Under the pieces are notes generated by a model. It was not told where the DNA came from. It did no database searches and saw only the letters and a list, made by a program, of their open reading frames with translations. DNA of 6,943 nt from DASUTB01 sp036374835 (lineage in GTDB: Bacteria; Actinomycetota; Actinomycetes; Jiangellales; Jiangellaceae): positions 1-6,943 of the forward strand of contig DASUTB010000028.1 in assembly GCA_036374835.1 (NCBI GenBank), in the 5' to 3' direction. The translations under genes and the position numbers were made by a program. Shown here piece after piece: positions 1-5,740 of this stretch; within the stretch, counting starts at the first letter, position 1; each line of letters opens with the position of its first letter.

Positions 1-506
1 TTGCGCATGACCCGCTGCGCGATGCCGGGGGCGGCGACGGCGAGCAGCGCCCCGATGACGACGATGTTGAAGAAGACCTGGACCATGTTCACCGCCCGGG
101 CCAGCTGCCCGACGGCATGGATGTCGCCGTAGCCGACGGTGCCGAGCGTCACGAGCGTGAAGTACATCGAATCGGTGCGGGTCTCGAGACCTTCGAACTG
201 GCCGGGCGAGTTGACCTCGAGGAGGTAGTAGAACAGCGCGAAGAACATCACGACGATGTACAGCGTCGAGAGTAGAGCGATGACCTGCCCGCGTTCGCCG
301 CGCGCGCGAAGGTACGTACGCACCTGCTGCCGGAGCAACCAGACGACGCCGATCACGCCGACGATGAACAGGATCACGCGGATGATGTCGGCGACGCGTC
401 CTGCACCTTCTCCCCAGTCCAGCGGAACGCCGTAGTAGATGAGAAGGACGCAGGCCAGCGTCGCGAGGCTGCGAAGCGCGTTGCGCCGTTGCCCACGTTG
501 TGCCAT
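1..506 (-). CDS. Potassium channel family protein (Ion_trans_2 type), 3' end missing
   Basis: This is the N-terminal part of a membrane potassium channel. Translating the minus strand from ATG 506-504 gives 168 complete residues, then two bases before the window edge. Hydrophobic segments lie near residues 12-30, 41-58 and 75-97. A pore loop follows with T120-L-G-T-V-G-Y-G-D128, containing the canonical K+ selectivity filter TVGYG (123-127), and then a final helix at about 138-160. Such subunits normally assemble as tetramers and pass K+ across the cytoplasmic membrane. The pore helix and filter are certain. Whether a cytoplasmic regulatory domain (for example RCK/TrkA_N) follows cannot be seen. 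The start is the only sensible ATG; it is preceded by AGGGG two bases away, a poorly spaced ribosome site. It lies 50 nt downstream of the PLDc_N/SHOCT gene on the same strand, so co-transcription is likely. The filter makes the family call secure; gating ligand and physiological role are unknown. Confidence 0.9.
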   Translation of the reverse strand, partial: MAQRGQRRNALRSLATLACVLLIYYGVPLDWGEGAGRVADIIRVILFIVGVIGVVWLLRQQVRTYLRARGERGQVIALLSTLYIVVMFFALFYYLLEVNSPGQFEGLETRTDSMYFTLVTLGTVGYGDIHAVGQLARAVNMVQVFFNIVVIGALLAVAAPGIAQRVMR

Positions 507-524
507 GCCCCTATGTTCGGGGCA
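506..524 (-). promoter_or_regulatory. Small hairpin covering the start region of the channel gene
   Basis: TGCCCC (506-511) and GGGGCA (519-524) form a perfect 6-bp stem around a 7-base loop. On the minus-strand transcript the 3' arm contains the only SD-like bases (GGGG) and the A of the ATG. The structure could limit translation of the channel gene or couple it to that of the upstream gene, or it may be a chance feature of GC-rich DNA. The base pairing is seen; the function is inference. Confidence 0.3.
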
Positions 525-556
525 ACGGGCTCGATACGCGACGCAACTACTGAGCG

Positions 557-946
557 TCAGGCCAGCAATTTGGCCTTCTGCCTCTGGAACTCCTCGTCGG
601 TGATCGTCCCGGCGTCCCGGAGGTTGGCCAGCTTCGTCAGCTCGTCGCCGACGCTGGGCCCGGATGCCGCGGCGTCGCGCACGTACTCCCGGAACGCCTG
701 CTCACGTTTGCCGTACTCATCGGCCGAGCGCTCAGCCATGCTGCCCCCACGCACGATGAGGTAGATCAACGCGCCGAGAATGGGCAGCACGATGAGGAAC
801 AACACCCATAGCGCTTTCGCCCATCCGCTCATGTCGCGGCTGCGGAATATGTCCGCGATGATCGTGATCAGCAGCCAGATCCAGGCGATGAAGAGGAAGA
901 ACCAGAGCATCGTCCAGAACAGCCCCAGCAGCGGGTAGTCTTCCAC
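557..946 (-). CDS. Small membrane protein with PLDc_N-like helices and C-terminal SHOCT domain
   Basis: This encodes a 129-aa protein starting at GTG 946-944 and ending at TGA 559-557. Two hydrophobic helices (about residues 7-31 and 45-66) are separated by a polar loop with FRSRDMSGWAKALW. This pattern and the ILGALIYLIVRG ending match the phospholipase D-nuclease N-terminal (PLDc_N) membrane module, which by itself has no catalytic HKD motif. A charged linker (about 70-98) leads to a typical SHOCT motif at 101-128 (LTKLANLRDAGTITDEEFQRQKAKLL pattern, key residues L103, L106, L109, G113, I115, EEF 118-120, K124, LL 127-128). SHOCT modules are short helical C-terminal oligomerisation or interaction motifs. 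A longer reading from TTG 958 is less likely, because a perfect GGAGGT at 956-951 would lie inside it and is spaced correctly for GTG 946. The potassium channel gene follows 50 nt later. No enzymatic function should be assigned; a membrane-associated partner or envelope role is only a guess. Confidence 0.88.
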   Translation of the reverse strand: MEDYPLLGLFWTMLWFFLFIAWIWLLITIIADIFRSRDMSGWAKALWVLFLIVLPILGALIYLIVRGGSMAERSADEYGKREQAFREYVRDAAASGPSVGDELTKLANLRDAGTITDEEFQRQKAKLLA

Positions 947-950
947 CGTT

Positions 951-956
951 ACCTCC
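951..956 (-). promoter_or_regulatory. Shine-Dalgarno site that sets the start of the SHOCT protein
   Basis: On the minus strand GGAGGT occupies 956 down to 951, with GGAGG five bases before GTG 946-944. The match to the anti-SD is six of six. It overlaps the possible TTG start at 958-956, which therefore cannot be the start used with this site. Confidence 0.8.
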
Positions 957-1115
957 AAGTCCGTGCGGGGCAGCTGTTGTGCCCGATACGGGTGATGGCC
1001 AAGACGCTAGTGGAGTCGATCTCGCGCCCGCGGTGTTTTCGGGAATCTGCTGTGCCTTGTGACCAGCGGCGAGCTGTGGAAACGCCGGGCGAGGTTACGG
1101 CGGTGGGGGCATGGG
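957..1115. other. Divergent intergenic region between the channel unit and the hydrolase
   Basis: About 160 bases separate the two divergent gene starts, so promoters for both directions should lie here. I could not identify a convincing -35/-10 pair on either strand. The only symmetry seen is a very short CCCG-ATA-CGGG element at 982-992. If the hydrolase started at the upstream GTG 1059 instead of ATG 1116, this spacer would shrink to about 100 bases. Confidence 0.5.
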
Positions 1116-1970
1116 ATGCATGTCGAGGTGAACGGGACGCGGTTGTGGTTCGACGTCGACGGTCCGGAGCTTGTGCCCGACGGCCCCGTCATGCGCGAAC
1201 GACCGACGATCGTCCTCGTGCACGGTGGACCCGGCGGCTACGACCACTCCTACTTCAAGCCCGAGTTCGGGCGTTTGACCGCAGACGCGCAGATCGTTTA
1301 CCTCGACCTGCGGGACCACGGCCGTTCCGGGCGGCATGACCCGGCCGGCTGGAGCTTTGAAACCTGCGCCGACGACGTGCGGGCGTTCTGCGACGCCGTC
1401 GGGATCACCGTGCCGGTGGTTCTCGGTCACTCGATGGGCGGGTTCGTCGTCGCGCTGTATGGCGCCCGTCACCCTGGCCACGCGGGAGCGTTGATCCTGC
1501 AGTCCACCATGGCTCGGTTCGATCTGGATCGACTGGTCGACGGTTTCCGGCGCGCGGGTGGCGACGAGGTGGGTGAGCTGGCCAGACGCGACTTCGGTGG
1601 CGATCCGATCACTGACGCCGAGTGGGCTCGAGTATTCGCCGCATTCGGCCCCCATGTCCCGAGCGACGAAGCCTTGGCCCGCAGAATCGGCAACCCCGTC
1701 GTGGGCGAGTACGGCATGGAACTGCTTCGCCGGTTTGACGTCGTCGACCAACTGGCGCGCATCACGTGCCCGACGCTGGTGTGCGTCGGGCAGGCCGATC
1801 CGGTGACCCCGGTGACCGCTGCGCGAGAGATCATCGACGCACTGCCGCCGCAAGTCGGCCGGCTCGAAGTGATCGACGGCGCCGGCCACTTTCCATGGCT
1901 GGACCACCCTGATCGCTATTGGCCGCTGATCACCGCGTTCGTATCGGCCGTTATACCCCGAGGTGGCTGA
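1116..1970 (+). CDS. Alpha/beta hydrolase
   Basis: This is a 284-aa protein of the alpha/beta hydrolase fold, probably cytoplasmic, with no signal peptide. Strand beta-3 runs into the oxyanion-hole motif HGGPG (36-40). The nucleophile elbow is G104-H-S106-M-G-G109. The acid is most likely D228 in GQADPVTP, and the general base is H258 in GAGHFPWLDHP. The catalytic triad is therefore complete, and a cap region fits at about 131-205. HGGPG resembles proline iminopeptidases, but those usually have a GGSWGS-type elbow, so a general esterase, lactonase or C-C hydrolase is equally possible and the substrate is unknown. ATG 1116 is chosen because the conserved-looking family N-terminus (VNGTRLWFDVDG) begins directly after it and GGTGGGG lies seven bases upstream. 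An in-frame GTG at 1059 would add 19 basic, unconserved-looking residues. The stop is TGA 1968-1970. A DMT exporter gene begins 55 nt downstream on the same strand. Confidence 0.92.
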   Translation: MHVEVNGTRLWFDVDGPELVPDGPVMRERPTIVLVHGGPGGYDHSYFKPEFGRLTADAQIVYLDLRDHGRSGRHDPAGWSFETCADDVRAFCDAVGITVPVVLGHSMGGFVVALYGARHPGHAGALILQSTMARFDLDRLVDGFRRAGGDEVGELARRDFGGDPITDAEWARVFAAFGPHVPSDEALARRIGNPVVGEYGMELLRRFDVVDQLARITCPTLVCVGQADPVTPVTAAREIIDALPPQVGRLEVIDGAGHFPWLDHPDRYWPLITAFVSAVIPRGG

Positions 1971-1990
1971 GCGCCCGTCCGGAAGGGCCG

Positions 1991-2019
1991 TCGAGATTGT
2001 CAGTACCGTCCCATAGAGT
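1991..2019 (+). promoter_or_regulatory. Possible promoter for a leaderless DMT exporter mRNA
   Basis: TAGAGT at 2014-2019 fits the actinobacterial -10 pattern TANNNT. It ends six bases before GTG 2026, where transcription would be expected to begin. A 17-base spacer upstream places TCGAGA (1991-1996) as a poor -35. There is no good SD before the GTG (only AGAG). Together this suggests an mRNA beginning at the start codon. Spacing and motif are seen; promoter activity is inferred. Confidence 0.35.
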
Positions 2020-2025
2020 CGCCTC

Positions 2026-2928
2026 GTGACAGTTGATGCGACCCGTACACGGCTTGACGGCCCGGCTCGCAACTGGCTGCCGATCGCAGCGGTCGGGGTG
2101 ACCGTGCTCGCCTGGTCGTCGGCGTTCGTGGCGATCCGATGGGTGGGGGAGACGTACGACCCAGGCGCGTTGTCGCTGGGACGGCTGCTGGTCGCAAGCG
2201 TCGTGCTCGGCGGCATGGTCCTGATGCGCGGCCGATGGGTACAGCCCACCCGCGGCGAGTGGCTGCTGCTCCTGCTGTGCGGGGTGGCATGGTTCGGCGT
2301 CTACAACGTGGCGTTGAACGCCGCCGAGCAGCGCATCGACGCCGGAACCACCGCGATGCTGGTGAACGTCGGGCCGATCCTGATCGCACTGACGGCCGGC
2401 CTTGTGTTGCACGAGGGCTTCCCGCGCTGGCTGATGATCGGAGCCGCGGTCGCGTTCAGCGGGGCCGTCATCATCGGCATCGCGACGCGGCAGGCCGAAA
2501 GCGGGGATGCCCTGGGCGCCGTGCTGGCATTGGTCGCCGCAGTGACCTACGCGATCGGCGTCGTGTCGCAGAAGCCGGTGCTGCGCAGGCTGCCCGCGTT
2601 CCAGACGACATGGCTGGCGTGCACGATCGGGACGATCGCCTGCCTACCGTTCCTGCCGCAGCTGGCGGACCAGGTCGGCTCGGCTTCGGCGGGTGCGACC
2701 GCGGGCATCGTCTACCTCGGCGTGGTGCCGACGGCCATCGCGTTCAGTACTTGGGCGTATGCGTTGGCGCGCACGGAAGCCGGACGGCTCGGCGTCACGA
2801 CCTACCTCGTACCGCCGCTGACCATCGCGATGGGCTGGCTGCTGCTCGGCGAGATCCCGGCGCTGCTGGCCATCGTCGGCGGTGCCATCTGCCTGGTCGG
2901 TGTCGGCCTGTCCCGCCGCCGCGGCTAG
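2026..2928 (+). CDS. EamA/DMT family transporter
   Basis: This is a 300-aa integral membrane protein of the drug/metabolite transporter superfamily, EamA (RhaT/YdcZ-like) group, normally exporting small metabolites or amino acids. Two tandem EamA repeats are visible. The first spans about residues 18-153 and contains the early motif AWSSAFVAIRW and the repeat-ending segment TAMLVNVGPILIALTAGLVLHE. The second spans about 161-296 and contains AAVTYAIGVVSQK, the segment GVVPTAIAFSTWAYAL and the equivalent ending TTYLVPPLTIAMGWLLLGE. Ten hydrophobic helices fit, and the SRRRG tail is basic and cytoplasmic, as usual. Length is normal for the family. GTG 2026 is the start; no strong SD precedes it and leaderless translation is possible. 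It follows the hydrolase by 55 nt and is separated from the downstream LuxR-type gene by a 32-bp palindrome. The family is secure, but the transported compound cannot be read from sequence. Confidence 0.93.
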   Translation: MTVDATRTRLDGPARNWLPIAAVGVTVLAWSSAFVAIRWVGETYDPGALSLGRLLVASVVLGGMVLMRGRWVQPTRGEWLLLLLCGVAWFGVYNVALNAAEQRIDAGTTAMLVNVGPILIALTAGLVLHEGFPRWLMIGAAVAFSGAVIIGIATRQAESGDALGAVLALVAAVTYAIGVVSQKPVLRRLPAFQTTWLACTIGTIACLPFLPQLADQVGSASAGATAGIVYLGVVPTAIAFSTWAYALARTEAGRLGVTTYLVPPLTIAMGWLLLGEIPALLAIVGGAICLVGVGLSRRRG

Positions 2929-2955
2929 ATCATCGAGCTATACCAGGCTTAGCAG

Positions 2956-2987
2956 CATCACAACAGGTCTGCAGGCCTGTTGTGATG
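2956..2987 (+). terminator. 32-bp near-perfect palindrome: strong hairpin, terminator or operator
   Basis: Left arm CATCACAACAGG (2956-2967) is exactly complementary to CCTGTTGTGATG (2976-2987). The symmetry continues to the centre, giving 15 of 16 paired positions with a single T/G exception (2968/2975). In RNA it would form a 14-bp stem with a UGCA tetraloop and one U-G wobble. It lies 27 bases after the DMT stop codon and 52 bases before the LuxR-type start. No run of T follows, so it is not a classic intrinsic terminator, although U-less hairpins are often proposed as terminators in actinomycetes. Its full DNA symmetry also fits a dimeric regulator's operator. The palindrome itself is certain; its role is open. 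Confidence 0.55.
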
Positions 2988-3015
2988 TCGCTACGCCTGC
3001 CGAACGTGATCGAAC

Positions 3016-3021
3016 TACATT
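3016..3021 (+). promoter_or_regulatory. Possible -10 element for the LAL regulator gene
   Basis: TACATT at 3016-3021 matches TANNNT. Transcription would begin near 3028, just before the SD. No recognisable -35 lies 16-19 bases upstream, so if real this promoter may need an activator. The palindrome at 2956-2987 would then be centred at about -56. This is a weak inference. Confidence 0.25.
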
Positions 3022-3028
3022 GGGGGCG

Positions 3029-3035
3029 AAGGAGG
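3029..3035 (+). promoter_or_regulatory. Shine-Dalgarno site of the LAL regulator gene
   Basis: AAGGAGG ends four bases before GTG 3040-3042 and is a full match to the anti-SD core. It supports 3040 over another GTG at 3036, which overlaps the site and is out of frame. Confidence 0.8.
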
Positions 3036-3039
3036 GTGC

Positions 3040-5649
3040 GTGTCGGGCGACCGCGGGTCTTGGCGTGGCGGCGAGTTGCTTGAAAGAGCATTCGCGCTGT
3101 CGGCGCTCGACGATGCCCTGGCCGCCGTCGCGGCCGGCTCCGGTGGCCGGCTGGTGCTCATCGGTGGCGAGGCCGGTGTGGGGAAGACGACGCTGGTAAC
3201 CGGCTTCTGCGACGCACGTCGCGGCAGGACGCGAATCGTTGCCGACGCGTGCGACGCGTTGTTCACGCCGCGCGCGCTGGGGCCGTTTCTCGGCATCGCG
3301 GATGCGTTCGGCGGGGAGTTGGCCGATCTTGTCGCAAGGGAAGCTGCCCGCCCGCACGATGTTGCTGCCGGCTTGATCAAGGAGCTGCGCGGTGATCGCC
3401 CGGTGGTTGTGGTGATCGAGGATGCGCACTGGGCAGATCAGGCCACGTTGGATGTCCTCAGGTTGCTGGGACGCCGGATCGGTTCGGCGAGGGCGCTGGT
3501 CATCGTCACGTACCGCGACGACGAGTTGAGCCGCGCGCATCCGCTCCGCATGGTGCTCGGGGAGCTTTCCACCGGCAGTGCCGTCACGCGGCTGCGCCTG
3601 GAGCCGCTTTCCGAAACCGGTGTGGCCGCGCTTGCCGGTCCGGAGTCCGCAGATCTCCACCGGCTGACCGGCGGGAACCCGTTCTTCGTCACCGAGGTGC
3701 TCGCCGCGGGCGGGACGGACATCCCGCCCACGGTGCGCGACGCGGTGCTTGCCCGCGCGGCCCGAATCTCACCGTCGGCCAGACGGATGCTCGAGACGGT
3801 TTCGATCGTTCCCGGGCAGGCGGAGATCACGTTGTTGGAGGCGATCGCGGGCGACGACATGGGTCATCTCGAGGAGTGTGTCGGCTCAGGAATGCTCGTC
3901 CCGGCACCGGCCGGCGTCTCGTTCCGGCATGAGCTCGCGCGGATCGCGATCGAGGAGTCGCTTGCACCCGATCGGCGGCTGACGCTGAATCGCGCCGCGC
4001 TCCAGGCGATGGAGACGGCAGCAGGTGCGGAGGTAGCCAGGCTGGCCCATCACGCGGAGCAGGCACAGGCTGCCGACGCGGTGCTGCGACATGCGCCGGC
4101 GGCAGCCGCACGGGCGTCGTCGCTCGGCGCGCACCGGGAAGCGGCGGCCCAGTTGGCGCGAGCGCTGCGCTTCGCGGATACGGCGCCCGAGGACGTGCGG
4201 GTCGGCCTGCTCGAGAAGCAGGCGCAGGAGTGCTACCTCACCGGCGGGTTTGGCGCGGCGATCGAGGCGGAACGGGCGGTGCTCGCACATCATCGCACCG
4301 CCGGCCACCGTCTTGCCGAGGGCGAGGCGCTCGGCCGGATCGCCAGGCTGCGGTTCTACGCAGGGGACGTTCCTGCTGCGCGCGAGGATGCGCGACAGGC
4401 CGTGGCGCTGCTCGAACGCCTGCCCCCGGGCCGCGAGCTGGCCTGGGCCTACAGCACGGTCGCGATGTTGGACGAGAACCTCGACTCTGTCGTCACCTGG
4501 GGGACCAGGGCGGTCGAATTGGCCGAGCAGTACGACGACAAGGCGATCTTGAGCCATGCGTTGACCAACATCGGCTTCAATGAACTGCTCAACGGCGTGC
4601 CGGACGGGGAGCAGAAGCTGGAACGCAGCCTTGCCATCGGGCTCGACGCAGGACTCGACGAAGCCACCGTGCGGGCGTTCAGCCTGCTGGTCATGGCGCT
4701 GGTGCGGACCCGCCGTTACACGCAGGCCGAGGACGTCCTCGAGCGAGCGCTCGAATACAGCACGGCGCGGGACCTGGCGAGTCACCGGCTGATCCAGCTG
4801 GCTCATCGCGCCCAGGTCGAACTCGACCAGGGCCGCTGGGACGAGGCGCTGGCAACCGCCGAGGCGGCGATGGGGGAGCCGACCGAGCCGTACCGCTCGT
4901 TCGCGCTTCCGATCATCGCGCTTGTCCATGCCCGCCGCGGTGATGTGGCCGCGGCATGGCCGTTGCTGGACGAGGCGGCACGGCTTGCGCCGGACGACGA
5001 GTTGCTGAGGTCCGGGCCGGTTGCGGCGGCCCGCGCCGAGGTCAGCTGGCTGGAAGGACGTGACGCGGCGGCGATCGACGAGACGCACCGTGTGTTCGAT
5101 CTGGCGTTACGCAACAAGGTGATGTGGGTGGCCGGTGATCTCGCCATCTGGCGGTGGCGTGCGGGCGTACGGGAGCAACTGCCGACGGGTATCGCTCAGC
5201 CGTACGCCGCACAGGTGTCCGGGGATTGGCAGCGGGCGGCCCGGCTGTGGAGCGATCTCGGCTGCCCGTACCATGCGGCGCTGGCGCGCGGCGACGCGGA
5301 TTCCGACGAACCGCTGCGGGAGGCGTTGGACGACCTCCTACGGATGGGTGCCCGGCCGGCGGCGGAGATCGTCACCCGCCGGCTCCGGGAGCGTGGAGCT
5401 CGCGAATTGCCCCGCGGACCTCGGCCGGCGACGCGCCAGAACCCGGCCGGGCTCACCGCACGCGAACTCGATGTGCTCAGGCTGCTCAGCGAGGGTTTGC
5501 GCAATGCGGAGATCGCCGAGCGGTTGTTCCTGTCCCGCCGGACGGTCGATCATCACGTGTCAGCCGTCCTCCGCAAGCTCGGAGTGCGTACCCGGGGCGA
5601 GGCCGCCGCGGAGGCGACCCGGCTCGGCCTCGCCGTCCAAGATGGGTAG
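3040..5649 (+). CDS. LAL-type LuxR family transcriptional regulator with N-terminal ATPase domain
   Basis: This is an 869-aa cytoplasmic regulator of the large ATP-binding LuxR (LAL, MalT-like) group, within the usual length range. The N-terminal STAND/AAA-type ATPase domain has Walker A GEAGVGKT (43-50) and Walker B VVVVIEDAHWAD (122-133). These are followed by VTYRDDE (156-162) and the family motif LTGGNPFF (209-216). A long alanine- and leucine-rich helical region, with spacing typical of degenerate TPR repeats, fills about 330-760. The C-terminal HTH_LuxR domain covers about 803-866: TARELDVLRLL, then AEIAERLFLS, then the recognition helix RRTVDHHVSAVLRKL. No receiver domain is present, so control is expected through ligand and nucleotide binding rather than phosphorylation. 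A perfect SD (3029-3035) fixes the GTG start; the stop is TAG 5647-5649. The gene is flanked by a DMT exporter and an MFS exporter, and these are natural candidate targets. The inducing ligand is unknown. All key ATPase and HTH residues appear intact. Confidence 0.95.
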   Translation: MSGDRGSWRGGELLERAFALSALDDALAAVAAGSGGRLVLIGGEAGVGKTTLVTGFCDARRGRTRIVADACDALFTPRALGPFLGIADAFGGELADLVAREAARPHDVAAGLIKELRGDRPVVVVIEDAHWADQATLDVLRLLGRRIGSARALVIVTYRDDELSRAHPLRMVLGELSTGSAVTRLRLEPLSETGVAALAGPESADLHRLTGGNPFFVTEVLAAGGTDIPPTVRDAVLARAARISPSARRMLETVSIVPGQAEITLLEAIAGDDMGHLEECVGSGMLVPAPAGVSFRHELARIAIEESLAPDRRLTLNRAALQAMETAAGAEVARLAHHAEQAQAADAVLRHAPAAAARASSLGAHREAAAQLARALRFADTAPEDVRVGLLEKQAQECYLTGGFGAAIEAERAVLAHHRTAGHRLAEGEALGRIARLRFYAGDVPAAREDARQAVALLERLPPGRELAWAYSTVAMLDENLDSVVTWGTRAVELAEQYDDKAILSHALTNIGFNELLNGVPDGEQKLERSLAIGLDAGLDEATVRAFSLLVMALVRTRRYTQAEDVLERALEYSTARDLASHRLIQLAHRAQVELDQGRWDEALATAEAAMGEPTEPYRSFALPIIALVHARRGDVAAAWPLLDEAARLAPDDELLRSGPVAAARAEVSWLEGRDAAAIDETHRVFDLALRNKVMWVAGDLAIWRWRAGVREQLPTGIAQPYAAQVSGDWQRAARLWSDLGCPYHAALARGDADSDEPLREALDDLLRMGARPAAEIVTRRLRERGARELPRGPRPATRQNPAGLTARELDVLRLLSEGLRNAEIAERLFLSRRTVDHHVSAVLRKLGVRTRGEAAAEATRLGLAVQDG

Positions 5650-5680
5650 GCGTCCGTCCCAACCTAGGTAGCTCTGCCGA

Positions 5681-5709
5681 TTCGGACGGTGCCGTCGCAA
5701 CCCTACGTT
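5681..5709 (+). promoter_or_regulatory. Possible promoter for the MFS exporter gene
   Basis: TTCGGA (5681-5686) and TACGTT (5704-5709) are separated by exactly 17 bases and resemble a weak -35 and a TANNNT -10. Transcription would begin near 5716. The left arm of the dyad at 5698-5732 overlaps the -10. The assignment is by eye only. Confidence 0.3.
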
Positions 5710-5732
5710 CGATTGAGGACGACGAAGGGTTG
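5698..5732 (+). promoter_or_regulatory. Imperfect dyad over the promoter and ribosome-binding region of the MFS gene
   Basis: CAACCCTACGT (5698-5708) and ACGAAGGGTTG (5722-5732) are inverted copies matching at 10 of 11 positions, 13 bases apart. The left arm covers the proposed -10. The right arm contains the only SD-like bases of the gene (AAGGG, 5725-5729). As DNA it could be a repressor operator. In a transcript read through from the regulator gene it could form a stem hiding the ribosome site. The symmetry is seen; the role is inferred. Confidence 0.4.
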
Positions 5733-5740
5733 TGATCGAG

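Noticed and set aside
982..992. CCCG-ATA-CGGG mini-hairpin in the divergent spacer
   Set aside because: A four-base stem is expected by chance in GC-rich DNA and has no supporting promoter next to it.
1059..1115. Upstream GTG start adding 19 residues to the hydrolase
   Set aside because: The extra segment is basic and unlike the family N-terminus, which begins at the ATG at 1116. The region before 1059 has no good SD. It cannot be fully excluded.
1095..2249. 384-codon open frame on the minus strand
   Set aside because: It lies antisense across the hydrolase and into the DMT gene. Its composition (Arg/Pro/Ser/His-rich, no recognisable domain) is that of a shadow frame in GC-rich DNA, whereas the plus-strand frames have clear family motifs.
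2139..3083. 314-codon plus-strand frame overlapping the DMT gene and running into the regulator start
   Set aside because: It is an Arg-rich alternative frame without family motifs. It crosses the palindrome and the regulator's SD, which makes no sense for a real gene.
3886..5088. 400-codon open frame on the minus strand inside the regulator gene
   Set aside because: It is antisense to the clear LAL coding frame, with Arg-rich low-information composition and no domain or SD.
5651..5689. Inverted CGTCCG/CGGACG after the regulator stop codon, with ACCTAGGT (5662-5669) between the arms
   Set aside because: Arms of six bases with a 26-base loop, two alternative registers and no T-tract are too weak to call a terminator. 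The 8-bp palindrome alone is not evidence of a site.
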